DNA of 64,000 nucleotides from Polaribacter sp. (GTDB lineage: Bacteria; Bacteroidota; Bacteroidia; Flavobacteriales; Flavobacteriaceae): positions 1-64,000 of the forward strand of contig NZ_JAHEHX010000019.1 of the NCBI RefSeq assembly GCF_024639685.1, read 5' to 3'. How positions within the stretch are numbered: the stretch's first letter is position 1; each line of letters begins with the position of its first letter. Below the pieces are notes generated by a model. That model did not search any database, had not been told where the DNA came from, and was given only the letters and a program-made list of their open reading frames with translations. This document shows, piece after piece, positions 42,444 to 52,233 of the stretch. The translations under genes were made by a program, and so were the position numbers.

Positions 42444-45400
42444 ATGAATACAGATTTTAATCATCAAGTTAAAGGCAAGTTAGTAACCTTAGCAGACGAA
42501 TCTTATTACAAAATATCCAATAGTCATACAATGCGTCCTTTTTTTATGACCATTGTTTCAGATTCAAACCATTGGATGTTTATTTCAAGTAATGGTGGTT
42601 TAACAGCTGGAAGGAAAAATGCTGAGTATGCGCTTTTTCCTTACTATACAGATGATAAAATTACAGATTTAGCAGAAACTACAGGTTGTAAAAGTATTTT
42701 TCATATCATTAAAAATGGTAAGAAAAACTTATGGGAGCCTTTCTCTGAAAGGCAGGCAGGTCTTTATAATATCAAAAGAAATATTTATAAAAACATTTAT
42801 GGTAATAAAGTAATCTTTGAAGAAATAAATGAAGATTTAGAGGTTTCTTTTAAATATCAATGGAATTCTAGTGATGAATTTGGCTTTGTAAGAGAGGCTA
42901 CATTTGTAAATCATTCTTCAGATAAATTAGAAGTTTCTTTATTAGATGGTGTACAGGATGTTATCCCTTATGGAGTAGGTTCAGATATACAAGGTATAAG
43001 AAGTAATTTAGTAGATGCTTATAAAAAGTGTGAACTAGAAGCAGATACAGGTTTAGGTATTTTTAGTTTAAGTGCTATTATTGTAGATAAAGCAGAGCCG
43101 AGTGAAGCTTTAAAAGCAAATCTAATTTGGTCTTCAGGGTTAGAAAACCCTAAACATTTGCTATGTTCACTTCAATTAAATAATTTTAGAAAAGGAATAG
43201 AATTAAAAGAAGAAATTGATATTAAAGCAGAAAAAGGGGCTTATTTTTTAAATGATACAATCACAGTTGCAGCAAATTCAGAGAAATCTTGGTTATTAGT
43301 AGCGAATGTGAATCAAACTGTTTCAGATGTAGTAAAAATATCTGAACTAATAAATAGCGATAAAAATGTATCAGATATTTTACAAGAAAGTATTAATACA
43401 GGTACAGATAACCTTATTAAACTTGCTGCAGCTTCTGATGGTTTGCAATTGTCTAATGATGCTCTTGTAAATACAAGACACTTCTCAAACACGCTTTTCA
43501 ATATTATGAGAGGTGGTATTTTTGATGATAATTATACCATAGAAAAAGATGACTTTGTTACCTATTTAACAAAAGCAAATAAACCATTAAGAGAACTAAA
43601 AGTTGATTTATTGGCTAGTTTGTCAGAAACTTTTTCTTTACATCATATTAAAGAATTGGCAGATAAAGATTCTAATAAAGACTTTAAAAGACTGTGTTTA
43701 GAATATTTACCATTAAAATTTAGTAGAAGACATGGAGACCCTAGTAGACCATGGAACAAGTTTTCTATAAATACAAAAAGTGAAATTGATGGTTCTAAAA
43801 TTTTAGATTATGAAGGAAATTGGAGGGATATTTTTCAAAATTGGGAAACTTTAGCGCATTCATATCCTCAATTTATTGAGAGTATGATTCATAAATTTCT
43901 AAATGCAACTACTTTTGAAGGTTACAATCCATATAGAGTTACAAAAGATGGTTTTGATTGGGAAGTGATTGAAGAGAATGATCCTTGGTCTTACATTGGT
44001 TATTGGGGAGATCATCAAATCATTTATTTATTAAAGTTTTTAGAGTTTATAGAAAAACATTATCCATCAAAATTGGCATCACTTTTTAACGATGACATTT
44101 TTGTGTATGCAAACGTTCCTTACATAATAAAACTATATAGCGATATTCTTAAGAACCCTAAAGATACTATTGATTTTGATCATAGATTGAATGAAAAAAT
44201 AGAAGAGAGAAGAGCAGAGATTGGTGCAGATGGTTCTTTAATTAGAGATAAAAATGCACAACCTTATAAAGTAAACTTAATAGAAAAATTACTAGTTACA
44301 ATTTTAGCGAAAGTATCTAATTTTATTCCAGAAGGTGGTATTTGGTTAAATACTCAGAGGCCAGAATGGAATGATGCCAATAATGCATTAGTTGGTAATG
44401 GAGTGTCTATGGTAACTTTGTATTACCTAAGAAGATTCATCCATTTCTTTGAAGGTGTTTTAAATAATGCAGATATAAATGGGGTTCAAGTTTCAGAGGA
44501 AGTTGCTATTTTATTTAATCAAGTTGTTCAGACTTTAAATAACAATGAAAGCATCTTAAAATCTAGTGTTTCTGATGTGGATAGAAAAAGAGTCTTAGAT
44601 GGCTTAGGAAATCCTGCAAGTGATTACAGAACTAAAGTGTATAAAGAAGGTTTTTCTACTACAAAATCAACGCTTTCTAAAGATGATTTAGAACATTTCT
44701 TACAAATCACAAATAGGTATTTAGAGCACAGTATTAGAGCAAATAAAAGAAGCGATAATATGTATCATGCCTATAATTTAATGACATTAGAGAATGATAA
44801 AGAGGTTTCTATTTCTTATTTGTCAGAAATGTTAGAAGGTCAAGTATCTGTGTTAAGTTCAGGTTATTTAACACCTAAACAAGCTTTAGAACTGCTAGAT
44901 GGTTTAAAAGATTCAGCTTTATTCAGAGAAGATCAATACAGTTACATACTTTATCCTAATAAAGATTTATCAAGGTTTACCAAAAAGAATAATATACCAA
45001 ATGATAAAGTTTCTAATTCTGAATTGTTACAAATTTTAGTGAAAGATAATAATAAAGAAATTATAGAGCAAGATGCCTTAGGTAATTATCATTTTAATGG
45101 TAATTTCAATAATGCAGATAGTTTAAAAGCAGCTTTTAAAGATTTACCAGAAACTTATCAAACCCTAATTGAAAAGGATAAAACATACATTTTAGATGTT
45201 TTTGAAGAAATTTTTGACCATAAAAGCTTTACAGGTAGATCAGGTACCTTCTTCGGTTATGAAGGTTTAGGTTCTATTTATTGGCATATGGTTTCTAAGT
45301 TGTTATTAGCAGTTCAAGAAAATTGTTTATTGGCTATTAACTCTAATGAAGATGAAAAAGTTATTGGTAGATTATTAGATCATTATTATGAAATTAATGC

Positions 45401-45869
45401 AGGAATTGGTGTGCATAAATCTCCAGATCTATATGGCGCATTTCCAACTGATGCTTATTCTCATACACCAGCAAACAAAGGAGCTCAACAACCAGGAATG
45501 ACAGGTCAAGTAAAAGAAGATTTGTTAAGCAGATTTGGAGAATTAGGTGTTTTTGTAACAGGTGGTAAAATAGTTTTTAAACCAAGATTATTAAAAGAAT
45601 CAGAATTTTTAACCAGCGCAAAAACTTTTGATTATATATCAGTTTCAGATACTAAAGAATCAATTACTGTAAACCAGAATCAATTATGTTTTACATATTG
45701 TCAAGTCCCAATAATTTATACTGTTGCTCAAGAACAAAAAGTAATAGTTACCTATAATTCAGGTGATGAAAAGGTTTTAAACGAATTGGCTTTAAATGAG
45801 GAAATAAGTAATGAATTATTTAACAGAAATAATAATGTTAAGCAAATAGAAGTTTTTCTAACAAAGTAA
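42444..45869 (+). CDS. Probable beta-1,3-glucan phosphorylase (GH149-like)
   Basis: The 1,141-residue protein has no signal peptide, so it should be cytoplasmic. Its beginning (beta-sandwich with WMFISSNGGLTAGRKNAEYA) and later RPEWNDANNALVGNGVSM near residue 638 resemble the GH94/GH149 phosphorylase layout, in which the Asp of the WNDA-type motif is catalytic. The block with AYSHTP and GAQQPGMTGQVKEDLLSRFG near residue 1000 would shape the phosphate and substrate site. It would release glucose-1-phosphate from beta-1,3-gluco-oligosaccharides. Known GH149 genes occur beside GH17, GH30 and SusCD genes, as here. The assignment rests on length, motifs and context. Confidence 0.78.
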   Translation: MNTDFNHQVKGKLVTLADESYYKISNSHTMRPFFMTIVSDSNHWMFISSNGGLTAGRKNAEYALFPYYTDDKITDLAETTGCKSIFHIIKNGKKNLWEPFSERQAGLYNIKRNIYKNIYGNKVIFEEINEDLEVSFKYQWNSSDEFGFVREATFVNHSSDKLEVSLLDGVQDVIPYGVGSDIQGIRSNLVDAYKKCELEADTGLGIFSLSAIIVDKAEPSEALKANLIWSSGLENPKHLLCSLQLNNFRKGIELKEEIDIKAEKGAYFLNDTITVAANSEKSWLLVANVNQTVSDVVKISELINSDKNVSDILQESINTGTDNLIKLAAASDGLQLSNDALVNTRHFSNTLFNIMRGGIFDDNYTIEKDDFVTYLTKANKPLRELKVDLLASLSETFSLHHIKELADKDSNKDFKRLCLEYLPLKFSRRHGDPSRPWNKFSINTKSEIDGSKILDYEGNWRDIFQNWETLAHSYPQFIESMIHKFLNATTFEGYNPYRVTKDGFDWEVIEENDPWSYIGYWGDHQIIYLLKFLEFIEKHYPSKLASLFNDDIFVYANVPYIIKLYSDILKNPKDTIDFDHRLNEKIEERRAEIGADGSLIRDKNAQPYKVNLIEKLLVTILAKVSNFIPEGGIWLNTQRPEWNDANNALVGNGVSMVTLYYLRRFIHFFEGVLNNADINGVQVSEEVAILFNQVVQTLNNNESILKSSVSDVDRKRVLDGLGNPASDYRTKVYKEGFSTTKSTLSKDDLEHFLQITNRYLEHSIRANKRSDNMYHAYNLMTLENDKEVSISYLSEMLEGQVSVLSSGYLTPKQALELLDGLKDSALFREDQYSYILYPNKDLSRFTKKNNIPNDKVSNSELLQILVKDNNKEIIEQDALGNYHFNGNFNNADSLKAAFKDLPETYQTLIEKDKTYILDVFEEIFDHKSFTGRSGTFFGYEGLGSIYWHMVSKLLLAVQENCLLAINSNEDEKVIGRLLDHYYEINAGIGVHKSPDLYGAFPTDAYSHTPANKGAQQPGMTGQVKEDLLSRFGELGVFVTGGKIVFKPRLLKESEFLTSAKTFDYISVSDTKESITVNQNQLCFTYCQVPIIYTVAQEQKVIVTYNSGDEKVLNELALNEEISNELFNRNNNVKQIEVFLTK

Positions 45870-45873
45870 ATGC

Positions 45874-47166
45874 ATGAAGAATACGTTTTATATAGCTGTT
45901 TTTTGTTTCTTATTATTGTCTTTAGCATCATGTAAAAGTGATGTTGATGCAAATAAGGATGGTCAAATAAATAAACAAGAGAAAGTAAGTATTACTGCTA
46001 AAGATATTTTAGGAAACCCTGATTATCTAGCAATTTCTTATGGTGGTTATAGAACAAAAGATAGAGCAAATCAACCTACAATTCAGCAATTAAAGGAAGA
46101 TCTTAAATTGTTGCATGCTATGGGTATTCGAATTTTAAGAACTTACAATGTTCAGCCTGAGTTACCACATGCAGCAAATGTCTTAGAGGCTATTCATCAA
46201 TTAAAAAATGAAGATGAATCTTTTGAGATGTATGTAATGTTAGGTGCTTGGATAGATTGTTTAAATGCTTGGACAGATAAAACTCCAAATCATTATATAG
46301 AGAGTGAGCAAAACAAAGTAGAAATAGAAAGAGCAGTTCAATTGGCAAATAAATATCCAGAAATTGTTAAAGTAATTGCTGTAGGAAATGAAGCTATGGT
46401 TAATTGGGCAGCTAGTTATTATGTACAACCCAACGTTATTCTAAAATGGGTAGATCATTTACAAAAGCTAAAAGAAAATAATAAGTTATCTAAAGATTTA
46501 TGGATTACATCTTCAGATGATTTTTCTTCTTGGGGAGGAGGAGCTGAAAGCTACAAAACAAAAGAATTAGACAGTTTAATTAGAGCTGTAGATTACGTTT
46601 CTATGCACACTTATCCATATCATAATACACATTATAATTCAGATTTTTGGACTGTTCCAGAATTAGATATAGTTTTTACTAAAAAACAAATCGTAGATAA
46701 GTTTATGATTCGTGCTTTAGATTTTGCTAAAAATCAATACAAGAATGTTTCTGCTTATGTAAAGAGCATCGATTCTACAAAATCGATTCATATAGGAGAA
46801 ACTGGTTGGGCCACAATTTCTAACGGACATTATGGCTTTAATGGTTCTAGAGCAACAGATGAGTATAAACAAGGTTTATACTATAAAAACATGCGTAAAT
46901 GGACAAATGCTAATGGTATTTCTTGTTTCTATTTTGAAGCTTTTGATGAACAATGGAAAGATGCAAAAAATGAGAATGGTTCAGAAAATCATTTTGGTTT
47001 ATTTACTATAAAAGGAGAAGCTAAATATCCTATTTGGAATTTAGTAGATAAAGGAATTTTTTCTGATTTAAAAAGAGATGGAAACCTTATAAAAAAGACG
47101 TATGAAGGTAATTTAGATTCATTGTTTGTAACTGTGAATTTGCCGAATACTGATTATAAAAAATAG
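45874..47166 (+). CDS. GH17 beta-1,3-glucanase lipoprotein
   Basis: The 430-residue lipoprotein (Cys20) has a GH17 (beta/alpha)8 barrel: ISYGGYR at the first strand, acid/base Glu173 in VGNEAMVNW and nucleophile Glu309 in IGETGWAT. SMHTYPYHN and SCFYFEAFDEQWK line the cleft. GH17 enzymes in Formosa and related marine bacteria cut beta-1,3-glucan chains of laminarin, preferring unbranched stretches. An EF-hand-like stretch (DVDANKDGQINKQE) sits just after the lipid anchor and may bind calcium. Five bases separate it from the phosphorylase gene and six from GH30. Confidence 0.9.
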   Translation: MKNTFYIAVFCFLLLSLASCKSDVDANKDGQINKQEKVSITAKDILGNPDYLAISYGGYRTKDRANQPTIQQLKEDLKLLHAMGIRILRTYNVQPELPHAANVLEAIHQLKNEDESFEMYVMLGAWIDCLNAWTDKTPNHYIESEQNKVEIERAVQLANKYPEIVKVIAVGNEAMVNWAASYYVQPNVILKWVDHLQKLKENNKLSKDLWITSSDDFSSWGGGAESYKTKELDSLIRAVDYVSMHTYPYHNTHYNSDFWTVPELDIVFTKKQIVDKFMIRALDFAKNQYKNVSAYVKSIDSTKSIHIGETGWATISNGHYGFNGSRATDEYKQGLYYKNMRKWTNANGISCFYFEAFDEQWKDAKNENGSENHFGLFTIKGEAKYPIWNLVDKGIFSDLKRDGNLIKKTYEGNLDSLFVTVNLPNTDYKK

Positions 47167-47172
47167 AATGAT

Positions 47173-48660
47173 ATGAAAATCTTTAAAATAATATTTTGTT
47201 TATTATTGGTAATTTTTGCTGTAGGCTTTAATACAAGTGCAGAAAAATTAAATGTACAAGTTTATGAAACTTCTGCATCTGGGAATAATTTAGTACAACT
47301 AGATAATTTTTCTGATGCAACTAATGAAAACAGAATTCAGGTAGTATTACAACCAAAACAAACTAAGCAAACTATTACTGGTTTTGGAGGATCTTTTACA
47401 GAGGCTTCAGCCTATTTACTTAACAAGTTGAGTAAGAAAAATAGAGATTCGATTATTGAAGCTTATTTTGGAGAATCAGGTGCTAAGTACTCTTTAACAA
47501 GAACCCATATTAATTCTTCAGATTTTTCTCTTAGTAACTATTCGTATGCTCCTGTAGAAGATGATAAAGAACTAAAGAGCTTTAGCATTCAAGAAGATTT
47601 AGATGATATTATTCCAATGATTAAAGATGCCATGGATGTATCTAAAGACGGTTTTAAAATACTTTCTTCTCCTTGGACAGCGTCACCTTGGATGAAAGAC
47701 AACAAAAACTATGTTGGAGGTAAATTGTTACCTAAATATTATGATACTTGGGCTTTGTTTTTCTCAAAATATGTAACAGCCTATAAAAATGAAGGTATAG
47801 ATATTTGGGGATTTACAGTAGAAAATGAACCTCTAGGAAATGGTAATAATTGGGAAAGCATGCATTACACTCCAGATGAAATGACCAATTTTGTTCAACA
47901 TCATTTAGGTCCGCAATTAAGACATGATTATCCTGATGTAAAAATTTTAGGATATGATCAAAACAGAGAACATTTAAATGAGTGGGTAGACTCACAATAT
48001 AAAAACGAAGAAACTTCTTCTTATTTTGATGGAGCAGCCATTCATTGGTATGCGAGTACTTATCACTTTTATCCAGAAGAGTTACAGTATGCACATAAAA
48101 AATCACCAAATAAATATTTAATACAATCTGAAGCATGTGTAGATTCAGAAATTCCAAAATGGAAAGACGATGCTTGGTATTGGAAAAAAGAAGCTACAGA
48201 TTGGGGTTGGGATTGGGCTCCAGAAAAAGACAAGCCTTTACACCCTAAGTATGCACCAGTTAACAGATATGCAAGAGATATTATTGGTTGTTTAAACAAT
48301 TATGTAGATGGTTGGATCGATTGGAATATGGTTTTAAACAAACAAGGAGGGCCAAATTGGTTTAAGAATTGGTGCGTTGCTCCTGTTATTGTTGATGAGA
48401 ATGCCGATGAGATTTATTTTACACCTCTTTATTATGTAATGTCACATTTCTCTCGGTTTATAAGGCCAGAAGCAAAAGTTTTCAAGGTAAATTATTCAGA
48501 TAAAGACTTAATGATTACAGCAGCAGTAAACATAGATGGTTCTATAACTGTTGTGGTTTTTAATGAAAAAGAAAATCTAAAAAAAATCAATCTAACACTA
48601 AATAACAAAAGTGTTACCATAGATATTAAAGGGCAATCATTACAAACGATTGTTATTTAA
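47173..48660 (+). CDS. GH30 glycoside hydrolase, probable beta-1,6-glucosidase/glucanase
   Basis: The 495-residue protein has a signal peptide (about 1-23), the GH30 opening GFGGSFTEASAYLL near residue 74, the acid/base Glu219 in TVENEPLG and the nucleophile Glu320 in IQSEACVDS, then the C-terminal beta domain. It has the normal family length. In laminarin loci of flavobacteria GH30 enzymes remove beta-1,6-linked glucose branches, which lets GH17 act; that role is inferred here from motifs and neighbours. It is followed by the sugar transporter gene. Confidence 0.88.
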   Translation: MKIFKIIFCLLLVIFAVGFNTSAEKLNVQVYETSASGNNLVQLDNFSDATNENRIQVVLQPKQTKQTITGFGGSFTEASAYLLNKLSKKNRDSIIEAYFGESGAKYSLTRTHINSSDFSLSNYSYAPVEDDKELKSFSIQEDLDDIIPMIKDAMDVSKDGFKILSSPWTASPWMKDNKNYVGGKLLPKYYDTWALFFSKYVTAYKNEGIDIWGFTVENEPLGNGNNWESMHYTPDEMTNFVQHHLGPQLRHDYPDVKILGYDQNREHLNEWVDSQYKNEETSSYFDGAAIHWYASTYHFYPEELQYAHKKSPNKYLIQSEACVDSEIPKWKDDAWYWKKEATDWGWDWAPEKDKPLHPKYAPVNRYARDIIGCLNNYVDGWIDWNMVLNKQGGPNWFKNWCVAPVIVDENADEIYFTPLYYVMSHFSRFIRPEAKVFKVNYSDKDLMITAAVNIDGSITVVVFNEKENLKKINLTLNNKSVTIDIKGQSLQTIVI

Positions 48661-48681
48661 AAAAGTATAAAAAAATAAAAT

Positions 48682-50106
48682 ATGTCTAGTAATTCTGTAC
48701 AGTTTAGCAAGAATAAAGTACCTTTTGGACACAAGTTAGCTTTTGGTATAGGTATGTTTGCAAATCAAATGTTTCCTGCTATTTTAGGAATTTTCATGGT
48801 GGTTTTAGTTCAAGACCTTGGTTTTCCAGGCTGGATGTGGTCTTTAATTTATTTCTTTCCTAGAATTTTTGATTCTATTACAGATCCAATTATGGGCTTT
48901 ATATCAGATAATACAAAGTCTAAATGGGGTAGAAGAAGGCAATATGTTTTAATCGGTGGAGTTCTTATGGGGGTTTCCTATATTTTTATGTGGCAATTGT
49001 TCAAAGAAAATTCACTAGAGTTTAATTTTTGGTACTTTTTTATTTGGTCTTTAATATTTTACCTGGGTTTAACTCTGTTTAGTGTGCCTTACGTAGCAAT
49101 GGGTTATGAAATGAGTAATGATTTTCATGAACGTACAAATATTATGGCTATTGCGCAATGGATTGGTCAATGGGCATGGGTAATTGCACCTTGGTTTTGG
49201 GTAATTATGTACGATCCTGATTGGTTTCCTTCAGCAGAGATAGCAGTAAGAGAGTTGGCAATATGGGTTGCAATACCTTGTGCAATTTGTGCTATTGTGC
49301 CTGCAGTATTTATAAAAAGTGAGTCCACTTTAGACAAAGAATATGAGCCGTTAAATTTTTCGAACGTTGGAAATAGTTTAGTAAAAATATATGAAAGCTT
49401 TTTAGAGGCATTTAAAATTAAAGCATTTAGAAAATTATGTGCTGCTACTTTTTTAATTTACAATGCATTTAATACTGTCGCTGCTCTTACTTTTTTTGTA
49501 ATTGTTTTTGGGTTATTTAATGGAGATGCAGAAGCTTCTGGTATTTGGGTATCTTTGTTTGGTTGTTTAGGGGCACTTGGAACAACTTTTTTAGTAATTC
49601 CATTAATTACCAAAATGTCTAAAACTTTTGGTAAGAAAAAAGCTTTTCTAATAGCCCAAGGGATTTCTATAGTAGGTTATGTTTTATTATACTTCTTATT
49701 TGTGCCTGGTAAACCTTGGTTATATATTATAGCTTTGCCTTTTTTCTCATTTGGAATAGGAAGTTTATTTACAATAATGATGTCTATGACCGCAGATATT
49801 ATAGATATAGACGAACTTAACTCAGGTTTAAGAAGAGAGGGTATATTTGGAGCTATTTATTGGTGGATGGTTAAAGTAGGTTTTGCAATTGCAGGAGCTT
49901 TAAGTGGTGTTATTATTGCTTTTGTTGGTTTTGATCCTGATTTGGTTTCTACAGAACAACAACCTGCAGTAGATGGATTACATGCTTTCTTTTGCTTTTT
50001 CCCTGTACTAGGAACTATTATTGCCATGTTTATTATGAAAGATTATAATATAGATGAAAATAAAGCTAATTCAGTAAGAGATGAACTTAAAGCAAAAAGA
50101 GCATAA
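48682..50106 (+). CDS. MFS sugar transporter of the GPH (glycoside-pentoside-hexuronide) type
   Basis: The 474-residue protein has about twelve transmembrane helices. It carries the family motif DSITDPIMGFISDNTKSKWGRRR near residue 70 and the conserved VPYVAMGYEMS near residue 133. It should import mono- or oligosaccharides by cation symport across the inner membrane. As the last PUL gene it would supply the cytoplasmic phosphorylase with beta-glucan oligosaccharides. A bidirectional terminator follows. Confidence 0.9.
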   Translation: MSSNSVQFSKNKVPFGHKLAFGIGMFANQMFPAILGIFMVVLVQDLGFPGWMWSLIYFFPRIFDSITDPIMGFISDNTKSKWGRRRQYVLIGGVLMGVSYIFMWQLFKENSLEFNFWYFFIWSLIFYLGLTLFSVPYVAMGYEMSNDFHERTNIMAIAQWIGQWAWVIAPWFWVIMYDPDWFPSAEIAVRELAIWVAIPCAICAIVPAVFIKSESTLDKEYEPLNFSNVGNSLVKIYESFLEAFKIKAFRKLCAATFLIYNAFNTVAALTFFVIVFGLFNGDAEASGIWVSLFGCLGALGTTFLVIPLITKMSKTFGKKKAFLIAQGISIVGYVLLYFLFVPGKPWLYIIALPFFSFGIGSLFTIMMSMTADIIDIDELNSGLRREGIFGAIYWWMVKVGFAIAGALSGVIIAFVGFDPDLVSTEQQPAVDGLHAFFCFFPVLGTIIAMFIMKDYNIDENKANSVRDELKAKRA

Positions 50107-50135
50107 GTTTAAGTTATATATAATTTTAAATTAAA

Positions 50136-50163
50136 AAAAAACGAGCTATTGGCTCGTTTTTTT
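50136..50163. terminator. Bidirectional intrinsic terminator at the end of the PUL
   Basis: An 11-bp perfect stem (50136-50146 with 50152-50162) with a five-base loop is flanked by A and T runs. It serves the transporter gene on the plus strand and the DUF4369 gene on the minus strand. Confidence 0.88.
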
Positions 50164-50184
50164 ATCGGATAACAATAGAATTAT

Positions 50185-50886
50185 TTATTCTTCGTTTTTT
50201 TTAATATTATTTAAGTATTCTTGAAAACGCTTTCCATATTCAGAATCCTTAATCTTTGGAGTTAGAGAAGCATTAACAGTATTTAACATTTTTAAACTAG
50301 CATCGTACATTTCTGTTAATGCTATGTAAGGTGCTACCTCAAAATCGGCATTTGTAATTGCGAAGTTTGTGGTATATAATACTCTTCTTTTTACTAATCT
50401 GTTGTAATCTTTTTCTAATTTTTCAATTAGCTCTTTATCATCAGCTCTTTTAGCGTCAAAATCTTTTTTAATAAATTCTAAACGCTCAGTTTGAAATCTA
50501 CTTCTTACTTTATTAAACTGGTCTAATACTTCTTGATTTTTTGATCCAGATATTTCCGGATACAAACCAAATTCGTCTACTTTATCATTAATGGTAATTG
50601 TACCTTGTTCTCCAAAAAATAGAATTCTTTTGTCAGTAGTATTTCCATCAAAAGTTAAATAATACAATACAGGCGAATTTACATCATCTGTTAATTTGAA
50701 AGTATCAGAACCATTTAAAGCAACAGAATCTACAGACACTAAAGCAGTGTCTTGCATTTTCTGTAAATAAAGTTTCCCTTTTTTTAATCCTTTTATCTGA
50801 CCTTGAACAATCATGTTTCCATCTTTCTTAGATGAGCACGAATATATTACTATTGCTAGTACTAAAACTGCTAAAACTTTTTTCAT
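50185..50886 (-). CDS. DUF4369 domain lipoprotein
   Basis: The 233-residue lipoprotein (Cys17, IYSCSSKK) has a DUF4369 beta domain (about residues 25-125: VQGQIKGLKKGKLYLQKMQD) and a long helical, charged C-terminus. In many Bacteroidota DUF4369 is fused to a thioredoxin-like domain; here no CxxC motif is present, so the redox half is missing. It lies upstream of the PUL terminator on the opposite strand and is probably not part of the PUL. Function unknown. Confidence 0.82.
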   Translation of the reverse strand: MKKVLAVLVLAIVIYSCSSKKDGNMIVQGQIKGLKKGKLYLQKMQDTALVSVDSVALNGSDTFKLTDDVNSPVLYYLTFDGNTTDKRILFFGEQGTITINDKVDEFGLYPEISGSKNQEVLDQFNKVRSRFQTERLEFIKKDFDAKRADDKELIEKLEKDYNRLVKRRVLYTTNFAITNADFEVAPYIALTEMYDASLKMLNTVNASLTPKIKDSEYGKRFQEYLNNIKKNEE

Positions 50887-50925
50887 TTGTATCTTAATTT
50901 TACAGTTGCAAATATGCTTAATTTT

Positions 50926-52233
50926 TTATAAAGTTGATGATAATTCCATTAAAATAGTACAGGCAATTGCACCAATTGTACCAATTGCGTAGCCAAATAC
51001 AGCCAGCAATACTCCAACAGTTGCTAAAGAAGGATGAAATGCTTGTGCAACAATAGGAGCAGAGGCTGCACCACCAACATTGGCTTGGCTACCTACAGCT
51101 AAAAAGAAATAAGGAGCTCTTATAATTTTTGCAACTATAATTAATAATACAGCATGTATTGTCATCCATACTAATCCAATAACCAATAAGCCAGGGTTTT
51201 CTAAAGCCTGATTTAAATCCATTTTCATACCAATGGTAGCTACCAAAATGTAAATAAAAATACTACCCAATTTACTGGCACCTGCACCTTCGTAGTTTTT
51301 AGCTTTTGTGTATGATAAAATAATTGCAACAATTGTAGATACACTAATCAACCAAAAGAAACTGGAACCCAAGAAAGAAAATACATTTCTCCAAGTTTGA
51401 GATTCAATAGAAGCTACAAAGTTTGCAAAGAACTCTGCTAAATATTTAGAACAGAAATGGCCAAAACCAACAGTTCCAAAACCAATGGCTAGCATTATAA
51501 TAAAATCTGTTAATGATGGGTTTCTTTTTACCTTTTCAGAAAAGTGTATTACTTTTTGTTTAAGGTTTTCAATAGCAGAGGTATCTGCTTTTAACCATTT
51601 ATCAATTTTATCTTTTTTACCAATACCTATCAATAAAATAGCCATCCAAACATTAGCAACAACAATATCTACAATAACCATTCCTCCATATTTAGAAGGA
51701 TTGTATTGATATATTTCTAACATAGCTGTTTGATTAGCACCACCACCAATCCAGCTTCCTGCTAAGGTTGATAAACCTCTCCAAACAGCATCAAAATCTG
51801 CACCTCCAACAGTTTCAGGAGAAAAAATAGATATTAATAATATAGCAATTGGGCCACCAATAATAATCCCTATTGTTCCTGTAAAAAACATGATTAAAGT
51901 TTTAGAGCCCAAATTAAAAATGGCTTTTAAATCGATACTTAATGTCATTAAAACAAGAGCTGCAGGTAATAAAAATCTACTAGCAACATAGTATAATTGC
52001 GAACTATTCTTTACAACCTCACCAACTTCCTTTTCAGTTTCCCATTCAGGAGCTATTACTCTAAAAGTTGTAAATAAAGCAGGAATAAAATAGGCCATAA
52101 ATAAACCTGGAACAATTTTATAGAATTTAGGCCAAAAACCTGTTTTAATATTTTCTGTGTAAAAAACAAAACCTAAGGATAGCATTAAAATACCAAAAAC
52201 TATGGCATCATTTTTAAAAATTGGTTCTATCAT
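50926..52233 (-). CDS. DUF819 family integral membrane protein (YjcL-like)
   Basis: The 435-residue protein has about eleven transmembrane helices and the family's conserved TLAGSWIGGGANQTAML near residue 155 and VGGAASAPIVAQAFHPSLA near the end. The internal similarity of these two glycine-rich loops suggests an inverted-repeat transporter, but no substrate is known for the family. It overlaps the DUF2490 gene by 4 nt and is the third gene of a minus-strand run that starts with the Asp-box propeller protein. Confidence 0.88.
   Translation of the reverse strand: MIEPIFKNDAIVFGILMLSLGFVFYTENIKTGFWPKFYKIVPGLFMAYFIPALFTTFRVIAPEWETEKEVGEVVKNSSQLYYVASRFLLPAALVLMTLSIDLKAIFNLGSKTLIMFFTGTIGIIIGGPIAILLISIFSPETVGGADFDAVWRGLSTLAGSWIGGGANQTAMLEIYQYNPSKYGGMVIVDIVVANVWMAILLIGIGKKDKIDKWLKADTSAIENLKQKVIHFSEKVKRNPSLTDFIIMLAIGFGTVGFGHFCSKYLAEFFANFVASIESQTWRNVFSFLGSSFFWLISVSTIVAIILSYTKAKNYEGAGASKLGSIFIYILVATIGMKMDLNQALENPGLLVIGLVWMTIHAVLLIIVAKIIRAPYFFLAVGSQANVGGAASAPIVAQAFHPSLATVGVLLAVFGYAIGTIGAIACTILMELSSTL

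Noticed and set aside
47813..48299. Two minus-strand frames inside the GH30 gene
   Set aside because: They sit opposite conserved GH30 catalytic sequence and have no family features or start signals.
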